Below, one piece after another: positions 25,077-32,563 of a stretch of DNA of 64,000 nucleotides. Numbering within the stretch: the stretch's first letter is position 1; every line of letters starts with the position of its first letter. The translations under genes were made by a program, and so were the position numbers. The notes under the pieces were generated by a model. That model did no database searches. It saw only the letters and a program-made list of their open reading frames with translations, and had not been told where the DNA came from. This DNA comes from Chitinophagaceae bacterium (lineage in GTDB: Bacteria > Bacteroidota > Bacteroidia > Chitinophagales > Chitinophagaceae), in contig CANGTN010000003.1 of the NCBI GenBank assembly GCA_947456805.1, forward strand, positions 1 to 64,000. The letters are read 5' to 3'.

Positions 25077-25564
25077 ACATTTATTTTAGATTGAATAAAA
25101 GAAGTCAGTTGATATTTTGATAAAATATTTCGGTCAATGTATTTAGCGCCTTTGATAATTTTCAGGCATTCGAATAAGCCGCAGTTGCATTCAAAGGCCT
25201 GTGCCATATCCCATTCAGATGACGGATAAAAAAAACAAAGTTCATCACCGGCTGTAATGTCTTTTACACAAATTAATTGCATAGAATCGGTATCAAAAAA
25301 AGCATTGGGATTACAGCTATGGTTAATGTATTGTAAAAACTCAGGGCTGATATGAAAATGTTTATTATCTGCAAGTTGAATTGTTAAATAGTTTGGTGTT
25401 GCTGAAATTGCAAAAGCATCAATTGTGGTAATAGAATTACCGGCGGTATAATTTTTTTTCGAAAAAAATGCTTTAGCACCGGTTAATACTTCTTGCCTTA
25501 CCTCACCAAATTCATGTGTACTAATGATTGTATAATGGTTCGTTGGTTGTTGCTCATTTATCAT
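25073..25564 (-). CDS. stand-alone SET-domain methyltransferase with post-SET motif
   Basis: 163 aa. A SET fold is indicated by YINHSCNPNAFF (about 90-101), the GDELCFFYPS strand near 115-124, and a post-SET CNCGLFEC zinc motif near 134-141 that supplies the aromatic-lysine channel. SET enzymes transfer methyl from SAM to lysine side-chain amines. The family is mostly eukaryotic; bacterial members exist, mainly of unknown substrate. It is the first enzyme of the operon, 52 bp after the outer-membrane-type gene and overlapping the ATP-grasp by 4 nt. Confidence 0.85.
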   Translation of the reverse strand: MINEQQPTNHYTIISTHEFGEVRQEVLTGAKAFFSKKNYTAGNSITTIDAFAISATPNYLTIQLADNKHFHISPEFLQYINHSCNPNAFFDTDSMQLICVKDITAGDELCFFYPSSEWDMAQAFECNCGLFECLKIIKGAKYIDRNILSKYQLTSFIQSKINV

Positions 25565-25616
25565 ATAATAACATAGACTCTAAAATAATTCAAAGTTTAA
25601 GATGCAATCAACTTTT

Positions 25617-26570
25617 TTAAAATTTAAAATATACTCCTGCTTCTACAAAAAATCTGGATGATAAATTTTTCTCAGATTCAGGTGTACTGTCTTCTGTTTT
25701 TATAATGGTATTTCCCGTTCTTGGTTTAATAGTTGATGTGGTAGTGGTATATATTGGATTTTGCGGGAATGCTAGCGTCGGTGTGCAATAAACCCCCCAT
25801 TTTTTTTCATCGTAGCTAATTGGCACAAACAATTCTATGTCCATCAGCGTAAGTTTATTTTGGGCAACTTTTGTTACCGATGTAACACTGATTATATTTG
25901 GAATTGTATTAAGTTTTTTAATTGAAAAACTTCTACTCGTATAGCCTTCGTAAAAATAAAGCGTACTTAAATTAACCATTGCTTTTGGAGTAATAGTCCA
26001 AAGTTTATCATCAGTGCCAAAGTAAAAAGAACGACTGATCGTAGCATCAATACCAATATCTGTTTTGTTTGCAAAAGAGGCACTTAAACCTGTATTTAAT
26101 TCAAAATAATTAAAGTCATACGTAAGGCTTGCGCTTAAACTGCCCCTTACATCGCTACTTACAATTTTACTGCCTTCTTGATAAATACATTTATTAGCAG
26201 TTACACTACCCGACATTTTTTTGGTAACATCAAATTCATAACCGGCATCAAAAGAATAATAATCTATTTTTTTTGATGTAGATGAAGTCAGATAACCTAC
26301 AGAAGCTGAAATATAAAATCCACTTTTATCAAAGTACCCAATTGTTGGAGTGATGTAGGGTAAAGTAAGTGAGTCGGCTCTTCCTAAATAAATAGAGTTG
26401 TTTACATAATTAATGTCAAATTTGAAATGTGATTTTTCTGATATAGTAGAATTTGATTTTATGGGTGTAGTATCTGTTATGCCATTTCTTGTTGATTGTG
26501 CAATTATCAAATTACTATATCCAAATATTATGATAAATAAAAATGTGATTAGGGTAAATCTGTTACTCAT
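25617..26570 (-). CDS. predicted outer-membrane beta-barrel protein
   Basis: 317 aa with a signal peptide (about 1-24, ending IIAQ). The mature part is rich in alternating hydrophobic/polar stretches with aromatic belts (FDINYVN, YISASVGYL, ASLTYDFNYFELNTGL, FFVEAGVYFKF) and ends in Phe, as expected for an outer-membrane beta-barrel. I do not recognise the family. It precedes the SET/ATP-grasp genes on the same strand with a 52-bp gap, so it may be part of that transcript and handle its product, or be an unrelated neighbour. Confidence 0.7.
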   Translation of the reverse strand: MSNRFTLITFLFIIIFGYSNLIIAQSTRNGITDTTPIKSNSTISEKSHFKFDINYVNNSIYLGRADSLTLPYITPTIGYFDKSGFYISASVGYLTSSTSKKIDYYSFDAGYEFDVTKKMSGSVTANKCIYQEGSKIVSSDVRGSLSASLTYDFNYFELNTGLSASFANKTDIGIDATISRSFYFGTDDKLWTITPKAMVNLSTLYFYEGYTSRSFSIKKLNTIPNIISVTSVTKVAQNKLTLMDIELFVPISYDEKKWGVYCTPTLAFPQNPIYTTTTSTIKPRTGNTIIKTEDSTPESEKNLSSRFFVEAGVYFKF

Positions 26571-26839
26571 TAAAGTAAATTTGAGATACTAATGTAATAC
26601 TTTCGTTTAATAATAATCCAAATAAAATTACAGTAACATTTATTTTGACTATTTCATATCATTTAAAAAACAACAAAATTGTTTGAGAATTCATTACCAT
26701 TTTGTTTTATCTTCTTTCGAGATAATGAGAGCACCATTCATTTACTTCAGTTGCCATTTTAATTTTTCTAACCAAACTAAAATTCACACAAATATTTTTT
26801 GCAAAAGGATTTCAGTATATTGTGTCTAAATCCAATCCT

Positions 26840-27565
26840 ATGCTTGAACCCTGGAGAAATGGTACAGTAATTAAAATAGAAAATGAAACAACCTCTACAA
26901 AGCGCTTCTGGATTGAGGTAGAAGGCGTTGCCGATTTTAATTTTATACCAGGACAATTCATCACATTAGACTTACCCATTCACGAACAAAAAAACAAACG
27001 TTGGAGAAGTTATTCCATTGCTTCTGCACCAAACGGAACAAATATTATTGAGCTTGTCATTGTGTTGTTGGAAGGTGGCGCAGGCACCACTTATTTATTT
27101 AACGAAGTAGTTGTTGGAAGTACTTTGTTATTAAGAGGTCCGCAAGGAAAATTTGTATTGCCCGAAACGATAGAGAAAGATTTATTTCTCATCTGCACCG
27201 GCACTGGCATTGCACCATTCAGAAGTATGGTGCAATACATTCATCACAAAAATATTCCACATGAAAACATTCATTTAGTTTTTGGTTGCAGAACTTTATC
27301 AGATGGCTTGTACATGAATGAACTCAGCGAATTATCCAAGCAACATTCAAACATTTTCTTTCATCCCGTTTTCTCAAGAGAAGCTACTGTTCCCGAAGGA
27401 ATGCACACCGGATATGTGCATGATGTGTATGAATCGCTTACAACTAAAAAGCAACCCGCTGTATTTTATTTGTGTGGCTGGAAAAATATGGTGGATGAGG
27501 CAAAAGAAAGAATTGCCGCTTTGGGCTACGATAAAAAAGAAATTCATTTAGAATTGTATGGATAG
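26840..27565 (+). CDS. ferredoxin-NADP reductase-like FAD oxidoreductase
   Basis: 241 aa from ATG 26840; an in-frame GTG at 26822 would add six residues. FNR-fold: the FAD-binding RSYSIAS motif near 59-65, GPQGKF (FAD pyrophosphate), CTGTGIAPFRSM for NAD(P) binding near 122-133, and a C-terminal CGWKNMVDEAK segment with an ending ELYG. No ferredoxin domain is fused. It should move electrons between NAD(P)H and a ferredoxin, flavodoxin or oxygenase partner. Confidence 0.88.
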   Translation: MLEPWRNGTVIKIENETTSTKRFWIEVEGVADFNFIPGQFITLDLPIHEQKNKRWRSYSIASAPNGTNIIELVIVLLEGGAGTTYLFNEVVVGSTLLLRGPQGKFVLPETIEKDLFLICTGTGIAPFRSMVQYIHHKNIPHENIHLVFGCRTLSDGLYMNELSELSKQHSNIFFHPVFSREATVPEGMHTGYVHDVYESLTTKKQPAVFYLCGWKNMVDEAKERIAALGYDKKEIHLELYG

Positions 27566-27583
27566 TATCTTTTGAAAAATCAA

Positions 27584-28888
27584 TTACATTCTTCTGATTT
27601 CCGCTCCTAAACTTCTCAATCTTTCATCAATAAATTGATAGCCTCTGTCAATCTGTTCAATATTTTGAATTATACTTTTTCCTTCGGCACTCAACGCCGC
27701 TATCAACAATGCCTGACCGGCACGAATATCAGGACTACTCATGGTAATTCCTTTCAAACAATTTTTTCTTGCCAGGCCTATAACGGTTGCTCTGTGCGGA
27801 TCACACAAAATAATTTGTGCACCCATGTCAATTAATTTATCTACAAAAAACAACCTGCTTTCAAACATTTTTTGATGTATCAATACACTTCCTTTTGCTT
27901 GTGTAGCAACTACCAAAACAATACTCAACAAGTCCGGTGTAAAGCCCGGCCATGGATGATCAGAAACAGTTAAAATACTTCCGTCTAAAAATGTACTTAC
28001 TTCATATATTTCCTGTGCAGGAATATAAATATCATCGCCAATAATTTCTAACTGAATACCAAGTTGTTGAAATTTTTCAGGAATAATTCCCAAATGTTGT
28101 ACCCCTGCATTTTTAATCGTCAATTCACTTTGCGTCATTGCCGCAAGCCCAATAAAACTTCCCACTTCAATCATATCAGGCAACAGTTCATGTGTAGTTC
28201 CATTCAATTTTTGAACGCCTGAAATCACCAATAAATTACTTCCGATTCCCGAAATATTGGCACCCATGCTATTCAGCATTTTACACAACTGCTGGATATA
28301 TGGCTCGCAAGCAGCATTGTAAATTGTTGTAATGCCCTCTGCTAAAACCGCTGCCATCAAAATATTTGCGGTACCTGTAACACTTGGTTCATCTAATAAC
28401 ATGTAACAACCCTTCAATTGCTTCGTTGTAAACTTTGAACAACTGATAGCAGCATCATATTCAAAAGTTGCACCTAGTTTTTGTAAGCCAATAATGTGCG
28501 TATCCAGTCTGCGTCTACCAATTTTATCTCCTCCCGGTTTTGGTATGTATGCTTTTTTAAATCTCGCAAGCATCGGCCCTGCGAGCATTACACTTCCTCT
28601 CAGCTTTCCACCTTTTTTTCTGAAAGCAGCACTTGCCAAATAATTTTCATCTACATTTTTTGCAGTAAAGTTGTACGTATGTGCATTTATTTGAACAACT
28701 TGTACACCCATTTCGTGCAACAATTCAATCAATAAATTAACATCTAAAATTTTGGGAATATTAGCAATTGTAACTGTTTCTTCTGTTAACAAAACAGCAC
28801 TTAATATTTGTAATGCTTCATTCTTAGCACCTTGTGGCACAATGCTTCCACTCAATTTTTTACCCCCAATTACTTCAAATGATTTCAT
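27584..28888 (-). CDS. murA: UDP-N-acetylglucosamine 1-carboxyvinyltransferase
   Basis: 434-aa EPSP-synthase-fold enzyme catalysing the first committed step of peptidoglycan synthesis, PEP addition to UDP-GlcNAc. Visible are the N-terminal GKKLSGSIVPQGAKNEALQ motif (about 8-26) and the substrate loop RKKGGKLRGSVMLAGPMLAR, and a C-terminal SPDIRAGQALLIAALSAEG. At the position of the usual fosfomycin-target Cys the loop reads GSVMLAGP, so the Cys may be replaced; alignment is required. Downstream of the DUF4290 gene on the same strand, after a terminator. Confidence 0.93.
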   Translation of the reverse strand: MKSFEVIGGKKLSGSIVPQGAKNEALQILSAVLLTEETVTIANIPKILDVNLLIELLHEMGVQVVQINAHTYNFTAKNVDENYLASAAFRKKGGKLRGSVMLAGPMLARFKKAYIPKPGGDKIGRRRLDTHIIGLQKLGATFEYDAAISCSKFTTKQLKGCYMLLDEPSVTGTANILMAAVLAEGITTIYNAACEPYIQQLCKMLNSMGANISGIGSNLLVISGVQKLNGTTHELLPDMIEVGSFIGLAAMTQSELTIKNAGVQHLGIIPEKFQQLGIQLEIIGDDIYIPAQEIYEVSTFLDGSILTVSDHPWPGFTPDLLSIVLVVATQAKGSVLIHQKMFESRLFFVDKLIDMGAQIILCDPHRATVIGLARKNCLKGITMSSPDIRAGQALLIAALSAEGKSIIQNIEQIDRGYQFIDERLRSLGAEIRRM

Positions 28889-28935
28889 TTTTTTTCTTCA
28901 ATTTAATTTTATCTAGGTTATTAAAGCTATTAAAA

Positions 28936-28960
28936 ATAAAAAGCACTGAAAAATCAGTGC
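28936..28960 (-). terminator. terminator after the DUF4290 gene
   Basis: Minus strand GCACTGA-TTTT-TCAGTGC (28960-28943) followed by a T-rich run, between DUF4290 and murA. The stem is seven perfect pairs. Confidence 0.8.
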
Positions 28961-28998
28961 CAAATTATTTCGTTACCCAGCAAAGGTTATTTTACCAA

Positions 28999-29718
28999 TT
29001 AATACCTTTTTTTAAAATTTCTATTATTGCTATTTCTATTGTCCCTTTGTTGTCCGCCGCCACCACCGGGTCTGTTGCGGTTGTCCCTTTGTTGTCCGCC
29101 GCCAGATCTATTGCCTCTTGCACCAAAATTCTGGCGTCTTGCACCACCTCTTGGATATTCATCTCTTTCAAAATTTTGATTGCGATGTTTAATAAAAGGT
29201 GTGTTGCTAAATTCCAATTGTCCGCCGGTAATGTCATCCAGTTCAGCCCTGATAGTATCGTCATGCACCAATTCTTTATGCCAGTTGCTGTAAGAAAGTT
29301 TCATGTAATAGGCTATTGCATTGGCAAAGCCAACTTTCTTTTCCGGATTTTCTTCCTTTAAAGCCTTGTCAATTACCAGTTCTAAATTTTTTCCAAGATG
29401 TGCATATTTAGGATAGCGTCTTGGGTATTTCATTGTTTCACCCTTAGGCTTGTAGGTATCTTTTTGAGGAATTGGATACGGGCTGTCCACATCCAAATTA
29501 AAATTACTGATTACAAATAAATGATCCCAAAGCATGTGCCTGAAGTCTTCCACATTTCTCAAATGCGGATTTAAAAAACCCATCAATTCAATCACGCTTT
29601 TTGCCTGAATATTTCTTTTTTCTCTATCTTCAATAGTTAACAGATATTCCACCATTTTCTGAATATGTCTGCCATATTCCCGCATCTCTAAATAGTTTCT
29701 AGAAGTATTATATTCCAT
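28999..29718 (-). CDS. DUF4290 protein with Arg/Gly/Gln-rich tail
   Basis: 239 aa. The first ~185 residues are a DUF4290 domain (starts MEYNTSRNYLEMREYGRHIQ), alpha-helical and of unknown function, restricted in my knowledge to Bacteroidota. The last ~50 residues are low-complexity, built from a repeated GGGQQRDNRN unit and RGG-like steps, ending KKRY. The tail is strongly basic and resembles RNA-binding RGG tails. At DNA level it is locally G/C-rich with a direct repeat. A TATATTTG -7-like box precedes the gene. Confidence 0.85.
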   Translation of the reverse strand: MEYNTSRNYLEMREYGRHIQKMVEYLLTIEDREKRNIQAKSVIELMGFLNPHLRNVEDFRHMLWDHLFVISNFNLDVDSPYPIPQKDTYKPKGETMKYPRRYPKYAHLGKNLELVIDKALKEENPEKKVGFANAIAYYMKLSYSNWHKELVHDDTIRAELDDITGGQLEFSNTPFIKHRNQNFERDEYPRGGARRQNFGARGNRSGGGQQRDNRNRPGGGGGQQRDNRNSNNRNFKKRY

Positions 29719-30051
29719 GTTACAAATATAAATGATAATAAAGTTAATGCTATTTTTTTTGAGTTATTTCCAATGCTTCTCCAATTTCAGTATTTCATGA
29801 CATTTGACCTGATTTTATATTTATTGAAGAAAGAAATGAATATTTATTGGGCAATCATCTGCAATGCTTTAGTCATCTGCATTTGGGGCTTTACGCAAGT
29901 AGTCCTCGCTTGGCTACGGGCTAATTTGCTGCAATCCCCATGCTTGTGTATATTGAAACTTAATTGAACTTTTAATTTTTTGGGGAACAGTTCAAGAAAA
30001 TTAATTAAGACAATTGACCCACTTATACGGAAAACTTGCTCCATTATGTTT
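29719..30051. other. 333-bp intergenic stretch without a recognised gene
   Basis: Between the DUF4290 and EamA-transporter genes. Short open frames exist on both strands, but none has a convincing start, codon pattern or recognisable motif. The stretch around 29890-29945 is more G/C-rich than its surroundings and may be relic sequence. It probably carries the DUF4290 promoter at its left edge. Confidence 0.4.
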
Positions 30052-30975
30052 TTAATTCTCTCCCTTAGCAGCAACTTTGTTTTTCAGGTACTGTTTTTTA
30101 TACGCTTTATTCACCAGATAAACACCGAATAAAGTAATCATCGTTCCTACAATAAAATTAATGGTTACTTTTTCATTTAACCAGATTGCACCAATTGAAA
30201 TTGCAATAATCGGGTTGATATAGGCATATAATGAAGCTATTGCGGGTGGCAAATGTTTCATACTGTATATAAATGCAATGATGGCTAACACAGATCCGGC
30301 AAGTACTAAATAAAAAATAGACAACCAAGCCTGAGTCGTAATTTGTGTAAGCGGAATATTTTTCCCCGAAGCATAACTAATCCCAGTCATCATTACCGAA
30401 CCAAATAATAGCTGCCAACCCATTCCAAAATACGCATTGACTTTAACCTTTTCTCTACCTATCATTATGGTACTGAAACTCCATGAAAGCATTGCTATTA
30501 CTGCAAGCAACAACCCAAATAGATATCCATCAGGATGTGTCAAAAACGCATTTTCGTAAAACACAAAACAAATGCCTGTAATGCCGATTAAAATGCCAAC
30601 AATCGTTAAGGCATTGATGTTTTTATTGTTAAAGAAAAAATATTCTATTACCACAACACTCAGTGGATACAATGCACCAATTACAGATGCCAATCCGCTT
30701 GGGATGTACATTAAACTCCAGGTACTTACGCCATTGGCTAACACAAAAGTGAAAATAGACAATATAAAAAGCTGACGAAATTGTTTGAAAGTTGGTAGCT
30801 TTTCTTTTCTAATCAGAAAAAAAGTAATGAAAATACAACCGCCAATAAACTGCCGAATTGCAGCCATTTCCAATGCGGGCATTTGCTTTACACCCAACTT
30901 CATGGCAACCCAGGTAGTTCCCCAAATAAAAGAAGTTGCTGTTAATGCCAGATATGCTTTTTGTTGGGTTTTCAT
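30052..30975 (-). CDS. EamA/DMT-superfamily transporter
   Basis: 307-aa inner-membrane protein with ten predicted helices arranged as two EamA repeats. Family features include WGTTWVAMKLGV in helix 1 and the second-repeat ending PPAIASLYAYINPIIAISIGA. DMT transporters export or import small metabolites such as amino acids, purines or drugs; the substrate is not predictable. It ends at the right edge of the 333-bp gap and starts 31 bp from the purH stop on the same strand. Confidence 0.88.
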   Translation of the reverse strand: MKTQQKAYLALTATSFIWGTTWVAMKLGVKQMPALEMAAIRQFIGGCIFITFFLIRKEKLPTFKQFRQLFILSIFTFVLANGVSTWSLMYIPSGLASVIGALYPLSVVVIEYFFFNNKNINALTIVGILIGITGICFVFYENAFLTHPDGYLFGLLLAVIAMLSWSFSTIMIGREKVKVNAYFGMGWQLLFGSVMMTGISYASGKNIPLTQITTQAWLSIFYLVLAGSVLAIIAFIYSMKHLPPAIASLYAYINPIIAISIGAIWLNEKVTINFIVGTMITLFGVYLVNKAYKKQYLKNKVAAKGEN

Positions 30976-31006
30976 TAATTCAATATCATCAAAAAATGGG
31001 ATTCAG

Positions 31007-32536
31007 TTAATGTTTAAAATGTCTCATTCCGGTAAGTACCATTGCCAAATTATTTTCTACACAATAAGCAATGCTGTCTTTGTCTCTGATGCTTCCCCCA
31101 GGCTGTATAAATGCTTCAATGCCTTCTGTATGCGCCATTGTAACACAATCACTGAAAGGAAAAAATGCATCACTTGCCAATACTGCGCCTTTTAAATCAA
31201 AACTAAATTGTTTTGATTTTTCAATGGATTGACGAAGTGCATCAACTCTACTTGTTTGCCCGCAACCTTTACCAATCAATTGTTTATTTTTTACCAAAGC
31301 AATAGCATTACTTTTTAAATGCTTGCACACAATATTGGCAAATACTAAATCCTCTTTTTCCACTGCAGAAGTTGGTCTTCCGCCTGCTTCCTGCCAATCG
31401 TTATAATTACTCTTATCTGCTTCTTGTACAAGTGTGCCATTAAGTAATGCACGTGATGGTGAATTTAATTCAACTGCTTTATGATGTAACTGCAATAAAA
31501 TTCTGTTCTTTTTAGATTGAAGTATTTGCAATGCATCTTCATCAAACTCAGGTGCAATCAATACTTCAAAGAATATTTCATTGATAGCTTCTGCTGTTGC
31601 AATATCAATTGCAGCATTGGTTACCAATACACCTCCAAAGGCACTTTCAGGATCGCCTGCTAATGCTGCATTCCAGGATTCTTTGACAGTATTTCTGCTT
31701 GCAATTCCGCAAACATTGGTGTGTTTGATAATTGCAAATACAACTTCCTTTCCGGTTGATTGTTCATTAGAAAATTCACGAATCAGTTGTACCGCAGCAT
31801 CTACATCAACTAGGTTATTGTACGAAAGTTCTTTACCATTTAACTGATTGAATAATTTGGATAAATCGCCAAAAAATATTGCTTGCTGATGTGGATTTTC
31901 TCCGTAACGCAAAATTTGTTTTGTAGAGGAAGTTTGAACCGCCGTATTATCTGGATTGAAATAATTATTAATAGCAATATCATAATTCATCACGACGTGA
32001 AATGCTTTTGCGGCATAGCTTTTACGCTGTTCTACAGTAGTAGTTCCGTCTTGCGTATTCAATATTTCTTCCAGTGTTACATAATCTTCTTTTGATGCAA
32101 TTACAACTACATCTTTATAATTTTTTGCAGCTGCACGAATCATAGAGGGACCGCCAATATCTACTTTTTCAATGATTAATTTTTCATCAGAAGTGCTTTG
32201 CAAAGTTTCTTCGAAAGGATATAAATCCACAATCACCAAATCAATTTCGGGTATTGCAAATTGTTGCATATCATCCAAATGTGCATCATCATCTCTTTTA
32301 CCCAAAATACCACCAAACACTACTGGATGAAGGGTTTTAACCCTGCCGCCTAATATAGAAGGATATGAAGTTAAGCTTTCAACGGGCACACAGGGAATAT
32401 TGGCATTTTCTAAAAATGTTTGAGTACCTCCTGTTGAATAAATGGTAACTCCTTGCTCGTGTAATTTTTTTGCTAAAGGTGCTAAACCATCTTTGTAAAA
32501 AACAGAAATAAGTGCAGATTGAATTTTTTTATTCAT
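31007..32536 (-). CDS. purH: bifunctional AICAR formyltransferase/IMP cyclohydrolase
   Basis: 509 aa from ATG 32536 (MNKKIQSALISVFYKDGL); a longer open frame to 32557 is less likely. The N-terminal MGS-like cyclohydrolase domain covers about residues 1-130, with STGGTQTFL and VDLYPFEETL. The C-terminal AICAR transformylase has RYGENPHQQA, the KHTNVCGIAS (catalytic Lys-His) and GCGQTSRVDALR motifs. It carries out the last two steps of purine synthesis to IMP in the cytoplasm. The comEC stop-start gap upstream is 27 bp, suggesting co-transcription. Confidence 0.97.
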   Translation of the reverse strand: MNKKIQSALISVFYKDGLAPLAKKLHEQGVTIYSTGGTQTFLENANIPCVPVESLTSYPSILGGRVKTLHPVVFGGILGKRDDDAHLDDMQQFAIPEIDLVIVDLYPFEETLQSTSDEKLIIEKVDIGGPSMIRAAAKNYKDVVVIASKEDYVTLEEILNTQDGTTTVEQRKSYAAKAFHVVMNYDIAINNYFNPDNTAVQTSSTKQILRYGENPHQQAIFFGDLSKLFNQLNGKELSYNNLVDVDAAVQLIREFSNEQSTGKEVVFAIIKHTNVCGIASRNTVKESWNAALAGDPESAFGGVLVTNAAIDIATAEAINEIFFEVLIAPEFDEDALQILQSKKNRILLQLHHKAVELNSPSRALLNGTLVQEADKSNYNDWQEAGGRPTSAVEKEDLVFANIVCKHLKSNAIALVKNKQLIGKGCGQTSRVDALRQSIEKSKQFSFDLKGAVLASDAFFPFSDCVTMAHTEGIEAFIQPGGSIRDKDSIAYCVENNLAMVLTGMRHFKH

Positions 32537-32563
32537 GTAAATATTAGGTTTATGCAAGCTTTG

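Noticed and set aside
29773-30074. Short open frames on both strands between DUF4290 and the EamA gene
   Set aside because: No homology signal I can recognise and weak starts; treated as non-coding or relic.
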